The notes under the pieces are model-generated. The model saw only the letters and a program-made list of their open reading frames with translations. It had not been told where the DNA came from and ran no database searches. Made by a program: the position numbers and the translations under genes. Shown here piece after piece: positions 45,501-59,300 of a stretch of DNA of 64,000 nt (position 1 is the stretch's first letter; each line of letters begins with the position of its first letter). Source of the stretch: Mugil cephalus (taxonomy: Eukaryota > Chordata > Actinopteri > Mugiliformes > Mugilidae); contig NC_061779.1 of assembly GCF_022458985.1 (NCBI RefSeq), positions 22,365,001 to 22,429,000 of the forward strand. Direction: 5' to 3'.

Positions 45501-47797
45501 GCGAGCAGCAGCCTTGATCGTAACACTGAGTAATGACCACAAAGTTTACCTCATATTTCAGCAATTTGTTGGCACACTGGTGTATTTGAGTAGTGATAAG
45601 AATCTACAACCCGTTGTTTGCATTTGTAAAGCTGAAGCATAAATCATTCTGACTGCTGGTGTTTTAATTGGTACAGTGTTCACTTGAATACTATATACAT
45701 TTGATTGCCCCCAAAGTAGTTCAGTAAGGTAAAGTAAAGTTCAGTCAAGGCCTGAATCTGTGAATCTGAAACCATCATTTTGGACTGGAACTTGTGGGTA
45801 AATTCTGTATTTTACCACGCCCCATGTATTCACTTTTTGTCATTAGTATGAGTATATTACGGTAGACTCACAATCAAAGAAAGCACTCATTTGTCACACA
45901 TAGTAAATACGTGACATGATACATGTCTGACATACCTGACTAGCTGACAGAGTACATATGTGGGTGGGCTTAAGAAACACGGCTCGGTGTTTGATATTTA
46001 GAATTCTATTACGGCACATTCCCACTAATGAAAGCAATTCTAGACGCTCAAGTGTTGTTTACTGTGTATGCCTATGACTGCCATTCAGGTAATACAAGAA
46101 ACTTCACTAGGCTACACGCAAACAGTGCAGAGGAACATTATCAGCATAAGTAGATGACTTCACTCATCACTGATAACCGTGTGAGGCTGCCATATGCATG
46201 TGTACCGATTGGATAAGGTTGTCCAGGTCCTCCACCTCGAATGTGTCTGGGTTCATATGGTTGAGGTGTTCAAACTGTTTCAGCAGGGCCTGGTGGTCCA
46301 CTGCATGTCCTGCACGGAAAGGAGTAATGATTCGTTTTATTTAAATCAGACCAAAGGTTTCATGAATTGAAACAAAGAATTCAATTCAAATTTATTGTAT
46401 TCTGGATAATAGAGAATTATTCAAGAATTTCGTCATTTAATTAAATGCTGGCAACTAAATAAATATAAATGCGTTTCTGTTTTTAAAAGCTTGTAAGCCA
46501 TGACTTGAACTCGTATTCTTAATCTTTCATGCAGTAGTTCCTACTACAGAGCAGAAGTCACTGTTACATGAAGTGAACAGAGTATTACACCAATTTATTG
46601 TGCAACATCCTGTCGGGTGGTCATCCCCATTTGATGATGACCCAACTGCTGACTTGTGTTCCACAACTCACACTGTACTGTGCACACGTCCCTCAGTGTC
46701 TCGTCAGTATGACATGCCAGATACTCACCATTTCCTTCCTGAATGTCATGTTTGGCTTTGATGAGCATCCTCAGTCTGTTCATCTCCTCCCTCTTCAGCT
46801 CATCCAGCTTAGTCCGAAAATTGTGGTGGACAAAGTCCAACTCTTTGGAAAGTTTGCCTTGCTGCGAGCAGAATGTCAACACACTAGAGTCATTGAAAGT
46901 GCACATGTTACAAAATGGGCAGCTTTGTAGTGTAATATGTACCTTGATGTCGTCCATATTGGTGTTTTTTAGCTTTTCTCTAAAGTGTGGATCTTTCTCG
47001 AGGTACTCAATGACTTCTCTGAGGTAGCGGTCATAATGCAGCCCGGTATCCTGAAAGATACAGCCATTTAACAAAAACACACGATCGACTGGTTAATGTC
47101 TACCATTAACTAGGGTCATTAATGAAAACTATTTACTTAGCCCTTGCTAATGCTGCCGTTGTTTGTATATCCTTTGGCCTTTTACCCACAAATGAAACAG
47201 CTCAGTTTGAGATGCTGGAGGCCCACACAGTTTCGCTGTTTTGATGACTCATATGTTTATAGGGAACATAGAACGAAAAATCATCTAACTGATTTTGAAC
47301 TTGAATACACATCAACAATGTGTCTACACATGTGGACTTGGATGTCTTCATTTCTTTCATTTGTTCATCAGTCAGAAAGAGTGGGTCTAAACAAGCCATT
47401 CAGGTTTGTAGCATATGTCACCATAAGAGGACAGGCCATGCCCCCAGGTGGTTAAACATGTTAAGTCTAACTCGTTATCAGCTGTATTTGTTCTCATGCC
47501 TCATTGTCACCGGTGTAACCATGGCCAGGGAAACATGTTTGAGAAGCAGCAGCTTATTTTCGCTCAAAGCTACGAGAGAGAGAGCATATTACACGTCTTA
47601 AAAAGGCGTTTAATACAGAATCTTAAACTGTGATGTTCTTGCATAGGGTCCGTCTGACTCACAGCGCTCTTGGGTGGCTCCAGTTCCTCCGCCTCAGGCT
47701 TCTTTTGGGCCTTGTCCACACTGATAGGCACTGACTGGATACACAGCCATAAACTCAGCAGGACCAGCCCACATTGGGCTGAGCCTTTACTCCTCAT
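42543..47797 (-). CDS. nucb2: Nucleobindin-2 (nesfatin-1 precursor)
   Basis: Secreted/Golgi calcium- and DNA-binding protein; the N-terminal part is the satiety peptide nesfatin-1 in vertebrates. Twelve coding exons in phase: 47663-47797, 46943-47050, 46729-46861, 46206-46309, 45022-45207, 44691-44781, 44469-44527, 44286-44378, 43849-43938, 43527-43697, 43068-43122 and 42543-42646 (442 residues). Residues 1-22 are a signal peptide and the mature protein starts [11 protein letters not shown]. The nesfatin-1 equivalent is 23-103, followed by Lys104-Arg105, a prohormone-convertase site. EF-hand loops are [12 protein letters not shown] (253-264) and [12 protein letters not shown] (305-316). A heptad coiled coil covers about 330-391. 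The tail is Pro/Gln-rich. NUCB2 rather than NUCB1 is supported by [18 protein letters not shown] and by the neighbouring pik3c2a, its neighbour in human. Whether this is fish copy a or b cannot be told. Confidence 0.94.
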
Positions 47798-48481
47798 CGT
47801 CTGGTTGGGTGAGGGCTACAGACACAAAAACACACAAAACTGATATTAATAGTGTTGTGTATATTGTGGCAAATCTATGGCAAACAGCATCCACAGCCAA
47901 TACAGGGCGGACAGGTGCTTTATCCTTGTTAAGACAACACCCTCAATTTGTACAAGTACTGCAAAAGGGATAACAGCTCCACCTGAAAACAGTATGGGGA
48001 TGAGGTTATGCAAATTAGTCCTAATCTCACAACCAACCACTTGACAAGTGCTATGCAACACACGTGCTGGGTGGATAAAGACTCCTAAAGTAGGCTTTGC
48101 TGTAAAATACTTCCTCTGCCTTATAACTTGAAGCCTGTAACAGAGTGATGACGGACCAAGTGTTAAAGAGCAGGTTGCTTTGTGGTGCTCGCATGGTGGC
48201 TAATTCAATGTCCCACAGATGTAGAAAAGCCACAAAACTAGGCTCATTTTTCAAGTAAATTTCCTTAATAAATTACAGTTTGTGCAAAACAACACTTACT
48301 TGTAGAGTATCGCTTACTTTGAGCCCCTCTCTTTACTCTTCGAAGATGCTTTCACCGTTTAGTGATCCTCAGCGTGCCTGAGCCTCACCGGACGGACCTT
48401 GTTTATAGCTGTCATTTGCCTACCACCAACAAGCCTCCTATGACCACAACCTACAGAAAAAGGTTGTGTTCACCATGGTAA

Positions 48482-48559
48482 CGCCCCGCCCCTGACCGCT
48501 CTCATTGGACGGAGAGAGTTCACGTTCCGAGTGAAACAGTCGCGTTGAGCGCTGATTGG
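48482..48559 (-). promoter_or_regulatory. nucb2: nucb2 promoter: GC box and two CCAAT boxes
   Basis: CGCCCCGCCCC (GC box) lies at 48482-48492. Two CCAAT boxes on the minus strand (ATTGG as written) lie at 48504-48508 and 48555-48559, spaced 51 bases. All are about 700 bases upstream of the nucb2 ATG, leaving room for an untranslated first exon. Motif-based call. Confidence 0.45.
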
Positions 48560-51500
48560 ACGCTGCACCCGTCACTCAGGAAGTATCGACTTCAGACCGT
48601 GGATTAAGGTGCGTTGAGTCTAACTGTACGTGGCGTTCAGTCAACCCCCGGTCGAAGGCGGAGTTAATGTTTATATCTAACAAAAAATCTCATCATTCAT
48701 AATTTAAAACGTGCTCAGTTATATGTTTATATTAACAAAAGCGCAAGGCTGTTAAATTAACCAAGAAGGCAGAAGTTTAAAAATTATTTAAATTGAATCC
48801 ATCGAATCATATAGGCGGTGGGGTGGTGGGGTGGTGTAGTGGTTGTAGTCAGAAGTCGTTATTGCCTGTGTCACATATGCATTATACAGTATCGCACAGT
48901 GAAATTGGGAGGAGCAGACTGTTGACTTGTATCTTGAATGCAATAATTGCACAAATCATAAATGGAGGAATGGCAGCAGAAGAAGAAACAGTTAGGTCTT
49001 TCATTTTTACTGAAAGTACCAGCAACACTGTAAAAATACTAAAAGACCTGTGTTCAAAATATTTAGTAAGCAAATTATGTAAAAATGCATGAACTACTTG
49101 CAACATTGCACTACCACCACTATTACAAACTAGCATGTAACCAGTAACCCTGACTGTTAAATACATGTAATGAATGTATGAAGTACTTCTATAACAACAC
49201 ATCAGAGCATCTGTGTTATTATAGAGTAATTATGGTATTTTTATTACTTTGGTTAGTGTTTAACATTTCCCTCACGTATGGTAAAGTTAAAATAATCAGT
49301 GGCAGAAAATTATTTAAAGGATAGTTGACAGAATTATACATTTGATAAACTGTCAGAAAAAAAAACAGAATTTAAAGTTGCATACCAATAGGAAAAAAAG
49401 ATACTTGCAAATTGCCTGCAGTGAAACATCTGCTCACAATTCTTTATGTAAACCTAAATGGAAAGTAAAAATATTATTTTAGGTAAAGAATTGCAATCAG
49501 CAACTGACTTAAGAAAAAATACAGCAGGAATCAGAAAATGTTCATTACCACCTGTCATTGATACACTAATATGTATTGAATTATGGTGTTACAATGCCAA
49601 TGCTGACACAATAAACTGCATTTTAAAGTTGACTTGTGATGTTGTAATGCTGACTGATGTACGTTTATGTCCCTCCTGGACGCTCAGAAACGCATTAATT
49701 TGGACACCGGCCCCTTTGATCCACACGGTGGCGCTGCTGCCCCGTTTAATCCCACCAGAGGCCAGACGGGAGAGCAGAAAGGCGATGAGACCGTATCCAA
49801 CCAAAAACTCCAACCAACCACCTCAACAGGAACTGACGTCCCCTCCGTGCAAGTGGATGGAAAAATGCAGCTGCAGGATAAATGGCTCCAAACACCGCAC
49901 TGCTGAAAGGTGGGAAACAAACCTTTTTTTACAGCACTTGTCCGCATGTAAAAGTTTTAGCTCATAGTTGTCTGAAATTAGCTGTTGCGACTTCGTGCCG
50001 TCCGACCATTTCCCGTTTGAAAAAAGCTGCATTTCTTCCTTGTTGTGGATAGTTGGCAGCACCAAAGCACTTAGTTGCCGGAGTACTTTTAAATTATTAA
50101 ATCCGTGTCCCTCACAGTAGGCAGTAGCCGTGTTAAGTTGTCGGTGTTTGGCTAATTTCACTCTGCTTTTGGCTTCTGTGTGCGAATTCTTGATTTACTG
50201 TGTGTACAGATTTAGCAGGTTTAGCGGCTAACTTAGCCTCCAACAAAGTCAAAAGTTACAAAAAACCATGAACAAAAGTGCTAAGAAGTGGCACTTGATC
50301 GGGCTAACCGGCTTAGTTAGCGAGGTTAGTCTCCTACAGTCGTTAAAAGTCTCACATATCTAATTTAAACATCGAGTTAGTTCCTATTTTAAGATGCGCC
50401 TAGAAACCACTAAAGGTTTGTGACTTGTTGACAATACGCGACACATCATTTGTTGTCAGGTGGGCATCAGCCGAAAGCTTAGCCGAGCCCTACACACGTA
50501 TCACGTAAACTCGTTAAAAAATAAAAGTTGTGTTAGCAAATCGACTGAATTGCTGGGATAGCACAGTGTGTACCGCACCGTAGCGCTGAGACCAAGATTG
50601 AAGCAAGCTAACCACACTTGTTAGCTACACGCAGTGGTTTCCCCGAAGTTATTCTAGTAAAAGTCAAAGTTAGCAGAAACCATGAGCATCGTATACCCCG
50701 AGTGACTAGTCACTAGTCCTCTTCACGTACAGACCGAGCTGTCTCTGCCCTGAACACAGCGACAATTCAAACCGAATGGCCGCTGCTTGTGTCTGCAAAT
50801 GTGTTCAGGCAAAGGACTTACAGTTTATTAGGTCACTTTACATACATGTGTTATGGTTGATATGTGAGTTAACCACAGTTGCTGCACAGTTTGCTGTACA
50901 ATATTCTGGCTAACGCCTTCAACATTTGAGACGTCAGCTTCCTGCAACACAGCCCCGTTAGTGTTTTTGTTTTGTTTTATTGACTCAATGCTCTGCATAG
51001 CTTCTTCACTGGTCATAGATGAGAAAAACAGAAAGAGTGCTTGCTGCGACTTTAGAGACACAGAACACATCTTGAAAATCTGTAAATCAGACCTGGTTAC
51101 TTATTTTCCTTTTTAAAGATGCTGTGCTGTACTTTGGTCAGCTGCACAGTGTACTGCTAACATCTGCACTTTTGACAAGTTACTGGTTGGAAAACGTTCT
51201 AAGCGTCTGTCTGAATTCTGTGTGAGTGCAACCTCCGATCAGGCAGGGCTTTGAGATTCGAAAGGTACCAAATAAGTCCAGATTTTGTTTGGAAAATGAA
51301 TGCTTTTGATGGTACAGTTATGGAAAAAAAAGGTTGAATGTTTTTTAAATGTCTGTGAATAAATAATAATAATAATATATAAAAAAAAAAACAAGCGTAT
51401 GAAGTACATGCAATATGTGATAGCGACTTGAAGGCCAAATTCAGTTAAAATGGCACTTATTGAACTAATATTGGGTTGGTGGGTTTGCTACAACGTCGGA

Positions 51501-53243
51501 TAAAATAACTGAAAATTCACCAGCCTCAGCCAATGTGATTTTTCTGTCTTTAAGCCTTTTCAGGGCTGTTGTCGTCTGAATACTTAAACGGTACTAATGC
51601 CATGCTCAAATGTCAAATTAAAGTCTTAAAGGCTTGAGGAGCTGCCATCCTTTGCCACAGAGAGGGGGGACAGAGTATGCAGTATTTGTCTTGGCCTTTT
51701 AAGTGGCCTTTTATGACAATTTTTATGTCCCTCTTTGCTGTATAAGGGCTTCGAGCATATGGCGATATTGACTCAGGATCCTTTGTATTTGCAAAGGTTT
51801 TCGTCGGTTTAGTGTAATTTTGTGATTTGATCCATTATCCTTTACTCGGTTGGACTATGGGATAGATCTTACCAATTTGCAATGGTTTACAGTGCGCTAA
51901 GGTTGAGAATACTAAGGCTTAAGAAGGCTTTCTCAGATAGGCCCAGTGTTTACACAAAGAATCAGGAAGTAGCTACTGTTTCGGTTAACTGGGTTCAGTG
52001 TGTTAACGTTGACATTTAGAAGTTAATGGGTTCTCCTCATTTGGTTTATGCCTTTAAATACTTGGCTGCAGTCTGTTAGTGTGTTTACTGTGTGTGCAAG
52101 AGTAGTGATAGTCAGGTAAACTTTCAGAGCGCTGGGTTGAAATCGTGACACAGAAGATGAAGAGTGTGCTTTAAACATGCCTTTAGTTCCCCCAAGTTGT
52201 TTTCGTGTCACAGTTGGCAAGTTCCACTGGTCAAATGCTCAATGAGTGCAGCCACACTGTCACTGCCTGCTGGTGTTCGCACAGCTGATAAGACAATCTT
52301 GGGCCATGGCGCTAACATAATGGTAACAGAGGGAGAGAAAGCCCGAGGAAGAGAGCTACCCATCGGGCTGTTTAGCATGCCAAATTCCTCAGCTGCACAA
52401 TAGTGCTAGGCTAGCCTGAGCCCCAGCACAGCCAGCCTTCTCCACCACAATGGGAGGGGAAGCTCAGGAGAGGCCAGTGACGCCTGGGGAGAGAAGGAAC
52501 TCACTCAACCCTGGGGCTGTGATCGTCCGATGAATGGTTGCTTTGAGTAGGCGCCTTGTCATTTTAGGATCACAAAACAGTCTTTGCTGCTGATGTTTTT
52601 CTGATGTTATAGTCGTGGGATACTCTTGGCTCCACTCTGGTGTTGTAGGCTTACCATAAATAGTTTGCATGGTTCAAAAATGGAAGATTCCATTGTTTGG
52701 GGGCATGATTTTGAGATGATGATGATGATGATGATGAGACTTGGGTTATGTTTTCCTGCACCTTAAGTTAACTCCGTGTTGATAAAAGGGGTGAGTCATA
52801 TATGTCCCCTCCTTGTGCAATTGTTTGATTTAGTCGTTTTATTTTTGGTATGTGGTCAGTCGGCCTGCTCGGTTAAACACGTGACCTCAAGGGTGCGCAA
52901 CATGAAAGTAAACAAATAAAGGAGCACTCGCTATAAATGCTGGTAATGCTGGTGATGTATCGTCAGCTATGTGACCTAAATTGATGCCCTTGACCCCAAG
53001 CAGGCACATGTAATTATTGACTTTGTATATGTCACAAATCAATAAGTCAGTTATTCAATAAGCAATCAAAGTATGCCTAGAGCAACGAGCTCTAGAGAAA
53101 CTTCTTTGTTATCGCTTTGGCCCCTTGGGTGACTAATTGCACGTCTGATGTAATAATCTTTTACTCTGTCTTAATAACTCTGACTTTATTTCATCAGCTC
53201 TTGATGCAAATCATTCAAAATGTTGTTTTGCTTTTTCTTCCAG
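48560..53243 (+). other. pik3c2a: pik3c2a upstream region, probable untranslated exon and first intron
   Basis: GC-richer sequence near 49660-50040 looks like a promoter or 5' UTR zone, with a donor candidate GAAAG|GTGGGA at 49909/49910. An acceptor TTTTTCTTCCAG precedes 53244. Between them lies ordinary intron-like DNA with a (GAT)n run near 52719-52737. No coding exon is seen in the nucb2-pik3c2a gap. Confidence 0.4.
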
Positions 53244-53325
53244 GTGTTTAAAGCCTTGTGTCACAACTCTTTGGGCCACACTGACTTAAAAACCGTTGTA
53301 CTTATGGCACCTTCCACTTGACAAA

Positions 53326-56300
53326 ATGGCCCAGATATCAAGTGGTAATGGGTTCAAGCTGGATGTCCCTCAGGCAAAGGGGGTCGTGGGTAAAGAGGAA
53401 GCCCTGCGCATGGAAGAAGAGGCCTTGGCAAAATTGAGAAGGGACAAGAGACACACTTTTTCAACTTCACCATCCTCATCTCCCTCTGGGGCGTCTTTAT
53501 CCTCTTCAAAACCAAAACCATCTAAATCTACCACTACTGCTCCTCAACCTGCTCCCTCAGCTAACAGATCAGACAAGGACCTCATTGTCTTCCCAGAGAC
53601 CAAGAAACAGGCAGAGCAGGACAAGTTCAGGGATATTGATGTGGACAAGCTCACCAATGAAGAACTTGAAAGGCTCCTACTTGATGAAAACTTTGGGGCC
53701 GACAGCAAAGTGTCCCGCCCCTCGTCTCTGCTGGGGTTCAACCTGAGCGCCTCGTACCCTGGAGGCCATGCCTGTAGCTCCTCTCCTTTCCAGAGCAGCC
53801 AGTGGTCGTCAGTTCTGTCCACCCCGTCTAGTTCCAGTGTCTCCACTCCAACCCATCAGCCGGCCCCCATGTTTCCCTCTGCTCCATTTCCCAAACCAGG
53901 CACATTTCAGAATGGTTTCACTCCAGCCATATCGCCATTCATGACCCTGCCGGCGCAGCAGTCGCCGTTCATGCCGTTCACCCCCATCCAGCCTGCTGCC
54001 GCCATGGTCTTCCCGCAGCCAACTGTCGACCCGCAGATGGCCAAACTGTTTGACAAGATTGCCAGCACCTCAGAATACTTGAAGAATGGCAGATCGGCCA
54101 GCACTGACTTGGATTCCTCTCAAGCAAATCCAGCCACAGCCTCTCTGGCACCCAACCCACCGCCGCAACAACCAGAAGTAACGGAGTCTTCTCGCATCAG
54201 CTGCTTTGAGTGGCTGGATCTGGACCCGCTTACAAAGCGTAAAACTGAGAACGAGGAAGCAGCCCTGGCAGCGGGAGGTACTGCGCAGGCACAAGCAGGA
54301 GCTCCTGCAGGTGATCCCTGGGACGCTGTGCTCGAGACCGAAGGGAACAGCAGCAGTAGTAGTCGCACCCCCCCACTGGAGGGGAAGGATTCTCCGTCGG
54401 GTCGTCCACAGGCCAGGAGGCCATCATCGGGAGCGGCCGTCACTAGGAGTCACTCCCTCAACATCCCAGGGCACAAGCCAAACAATCAGGTAGGAAGAAG
54501 GTGTCGTCATTATGAAAATGATGCTGTCAGACATTTAGATGTCAGGACGTCTGCAAAGATTTTTCACATTTCACCTTTTCCTATATCAGCCTTGTTCAAT
54601 ACACAGAGATGTCCTGCACGAATAGTCAATTATTTGCCAAAGAAAGAACAGTTGTACTTATTTTACATCAAATGTTTTTTGTTTTTTTTTGCTGCTTTGT
54701 GCGTCTCTATACTGTCAGGTTAATTTCAATTGAATCTGGTCAGTTAGACACAGCTGTTAAACTGAACCATCATGCACCTGAGAGGTAAACAAGCTGCCTC
54801 CATGGCTGTGCATTGCATACCTGCAATCACGCACTACAGCATGAATGATAAAATAAAACTCCCAAAACAAATGACCATGAGCAGAGTTTAGCCGATGATG
54901 GTAAATCTTCCCGTGCAGCCAAAACAGCCGTCAGCGTCTCGATCGCATCTGAACGTGTGTTCCTCATTCTTTCACCAGAACACGCTAAACATCCTCTTTA
55001 CGTCTGCTCCCTCCAATTAAGCGTTTGGCTGTGGTGAGCTGCCCACCGTTTCACCCCGCAATTTATCCCCGGCCACATTTTGTGATTAATTTTGCCGCGC
55101 CACGCAGGAGGGTTCTCATTTCTTCGAATTCAATATTTAGGGCATTCATTTGGGACAGTGCCGTGGGGCGAGAGGCATGGTGGATGTTGTTGCCTCTACA
55201 TTTTGTTTCCGTGTCAACTGAGCAACCATCTGTCATTTGGCTGGTGGCTCTGAAACGGAGTGAAGAGACGAGGCCAGCGTTTCGGCGTAGAGCACGACGG
55301 TCAGACCGAGGCCTGCCAGACATGTATAAACTTACAATACAACAATACTCACTGGAGTTCTCATTCTATTGTTGCATTGCGTTAACACTAAAAAAAAAAA
55401 AATCAGTCTGATTTTCAAGGTCCAAACAAGCACTTCTGTTGGACATTGTGTCCCTTTTTTTTTGCGCGGTTTTCAAGGCGCCCACTTCCTGCTCATTGTG
55501 TTTAAATGTGTCATGACCAAACAAATGTCCTCTGTGGCATGTTTCGTACAGCAGGGTGACAATTAGCCTCTCAGCTCTGCACAACCCCTTTATTTCCAAA
55601 ATCCCCCATTGTTGCGGGAAATCCTGGAAATTTGACACAATGTAAACAAAAATAATTCAAAAACGTTGTGGGAAAAGATCATAAACAAGGGGAGGAAAGA
55701 GCAGTCTCAGTATACTGTTCAGGTATTTTTGCAGTCCATGTGTGGGACTGTGCAGACATATACTTTACTTCTCAACACCCAGCTGTTTCTTCCAGGGTTG
55801 AAAATTCTCATTTTCCTTGAAAAGATCAAGCGTTGCTTGTTTGCTCTTGGCTGTATGTTATGGCTGGGGTCGAGCGTGTGTTTGTTGGGGAGACTACTGT
55901 TTCGTGGAGCTGTTTTTGCCCAGCATTTGTCACATTTGTCTCGTCATACTCTCACTTTCTTATCTGCACGCCTGACGTCTGCAGTCTTTGTGAGGTTTTG
56001 ATGGTATGTGTGTTAGCTCGCTTCCCATGTCCCATCTGCTTGCCTGGTAGTCGCCGCCCATGTTGTTATAAACATGAACAGGCCTGCACAGGTCCCCTGT
56101 GCCCTACAGCAGCAACAGAATGACCCAACACATCACCCTCACTCGCTGTGCTAACTCCAATCTTATTTAGACGTTTAGATGGAGAAGACGTTTTTAATCT
56201 TGTGGCATGTCGCACTTTGAGCAACTGTGCTACACCTCTTTTATTTGCTTAACAATAAAGTCTACTAGTAGGTTGTGGGGGAAGGTTTTATTGATATGAC

Positions 56301-59300
56301 GCTGTTGCTTACAATGTACAGCTTGTAAAAATGGCAGTTTGACACAAAAAAAGTATCTTACGGTTACATAAGAACAAGCATACAGAAATTAAAGTACATT
56401 TTAAACCACACAGGAGCTACTCAGCCACTGAATACTGAACACAACAAGTGAAAGATGGTCCACAGATGGTTTACAGTGACAACACAGCGCGATGGCCTGA
56501 CAGCGAAGGGGATGTCCAGGTTTGGCCTGGTTGTGTTAGTCCGGATTAGACAGATATCATTAAGTGGACTATTGTTCAATATATACGAGTTTGAAAAGTG
56601 TCATAAAGACTTAATAGTGCATTAACAAAGAAAGTGGTTGAGTCCATTTTAATAGTGTTACAAAAAATAAAACCCAACAACATATAAAAGGCCAACGTGT
56701 GGTTAGTGTGAACTTGATTATTATGTTAATAACCTGTTTTAAAAAATTGTTGTTGACATACTGTTATTAAATTAATATTAAGATCATCGACATTTTCATA
56801 ACAGCTTCCAATCAGTAAGTACCTGTGGTGACAACAGACATCAACGACGCATTTCGTAGCGAACAGAGCCTGTGCTGTTCTGCTCATCACCCTGGTGTTG
56901 AGTTGCCTCCCAGACAACAGACACCTTTTAATCCTTGCTTTAAATATTAATGATATTTTCCTTCGACTGCACATCAACATATATATTAATAGGCTACTTA
57001 AAGTTGCATTGTTGTTGGAAGTTGACTAAGTCTGTACAAGCCACATGAGTAATCTTGCTACTTTTGCAAAACACATCTCCATGACTAGACATAGCAAACA
57101 TCAGACATCACCAGGAAGTACTACATGTTTTTTTGTCGTTGCGCTTCATTGCAGTTACATGTTCAGTGCGACAGTTGCGACGGGAGACATTATGTTTTGG
57201 GGTTGTCCGCTTGTATGTCTGAGATGTCCATATGCCGGTAATCTCTCAAACACGTCGACTTATTTTCCTCATATTTAGCACAAACCTCCACTGGCACTAG
57301 TTTTCAAAGTAATTATGACTTTATGAAAACAAACTAAATGATATTTTTTCCCCCCAATAGCATCATTTCTGAGATGAGTGGCTGCCTGTTAGTCGCTCTG
57401 AACTTGTCAAGCCTTGTTGTGGTTGGCAAGAATGTACTGTAAGATCTAGTAGTGTGGGCACAGAGGTGTATGATGGAACAAATGAGTGCAGACTTAAATG
57501 CTAAGTCAGAACCAAGCTATCTGCCTATGAAGTCTGCCCCTCTTCCTCTCTGCCTCACGTTCTTGTCTTTACGTGTGTTATTTGTTTTGTCCTCCTCTGT
57601 CCTTTAAACTCCTCCTTCAGACTTCACATTGTCTATCACGACTTGCCTGGATGTCACTAGTCACCTTTGTCACTTGACTACTTTCTTCCCACCTTTCCCC
57701 TTCTTTCCATAGTTTGCAGCCTTTTAAAGAAATGACTTCTGCGGTACCTGGCTGCTAATCCTTTGCTTTGGCCTTTGGAAGTAAAACTCTAGGTCGGTGG
57801 TAATCAGCAGCCAAACAAATATCTCTATCTCCAGTGCAGTCGTCACGCCTCACGGCACCAGTGACTTTTCAAACCTTGCTCTCACGGTTTGCAAAGCAGC
57901 AGCACACAAATTGAGTGCATCATTGACCACATGTTTCCAAGTCTAGTTTGAAGCAACGCACATTATTTTTACTTGTCTTCACACGTATTCCAAGAAGTGC
58001 ATTAACACTTGTGTCATATGTAGGCATCCATTGTCTAAATTAAATATGGCCACAAAGTTCTCTACAGAGAACTGTACACAAAACCATGAAGCAGTCTCTT
58101 GGTAAAATTGAATGATTAGTCAAATTCTAGTTTTATTAATGTAACACTGATGATGGCCACTCTGGGCGTTGTTAACGGAAATTAGATTAAATTCTGGTGA
58201 AGCAGTGTGAAAACACACACTGAAGTGCTTTGTTTGCCCGTTTGGTTGAGCATGTGAATGCCTGTTTTTTCTTGAACCGCTTTTTAAAATTGACCTGCAG
58301 GCTGATTTTTGTCTTAATTGACCATTTTTTATCTCAACATGTGTTATTCAAGATCACTGTGTGGGTGAAACTGAAAACCTACACTACCCAACCTACACGC
58401 TATACATTTTTTTTTTCTCAGCCTCCACAGACTTAAAGACCTCCACATGCCTCACACCTCCACACCACGGCACCTCAGACCATTTTCTTTTATTGTCATC
58501 TAATTACACCTTATACACGGATTTGAGATGCTGCGGCATAATGACGCTCCGGCTAAGCTGGAAGATGCTTCAGAGCAGGGATGTGACATGGATTCCTGTT
58601 AAATGTGTGACTCAGTGGCCAAACAGCTCCGTGTCTCCTAACCTTTAACACTGTTTACTGGCTGAAAACAGGAGAAGTGCTGTGTAAGATGAAGTGAGGA
58701 AACAGGTAGAAACCAGCTACTAATACACACAATAAAAACCTTGCTATAACGAGTGTTGAGGGAAGTTGAGGTAATGTTTATGTGAAGGCTCTTGCGTTAG
58801 TTATGTTGTCTCTGTAATGACAGTCTCCGTTTTATCTCCCGTTTGTTCACTAAAACACATTTTAGACGTTAGTCACTTCCTTAATGAAAGAAGAAGTACA
58901 TTTGTGCTTTCTGGGCAGTTGGTTCCTCTGATATAAACCTTGCAGCTTCTCACAGGCACTTAGTCGCCAAAGTGGCCAGTTTAGCTGACGCGAGCTACTT
59001 CATATTCACAAGACATCAGAATCAGTCAATATCCTGCCCGTAAGCGTCAGGAGGAGCATGGAAGCACCACGCTGCATTTCCTAATGTATCTTGTAAAATG
59101 AAGTCTGGACTGCTCGAAGTTCAGTCTTACGAGTTATTTACATGCCGAGTGTTTAAATTCCTCAACATTTTCCTGTCTCACACAAGCTACTGTTTGATTT
59201 AGACGATCATTTTAACTAGGTCGGTGTTAAGTTGCTGTACAGCTTCTCGATCAGATCTCAACAGGCGCGTTGACAGTTTTAGTGCAGGTTTATTGCTGTC

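Noticed and set aside
48810-48850. GGTGGTGTAGTGGTTG stretch reminiscent of tRNA-derived SINE heads
   Set aside because: Too short and without A/B box spacing; not enough to call a SINE or a tRNA.
49667-49906. 79-residue open frame near the pik3c2a 5' region
   Set aside because: No recognisable domain; it overlaps a probable untranslated exon and several competing frames of similar length. It could at most be an upstream ORF.
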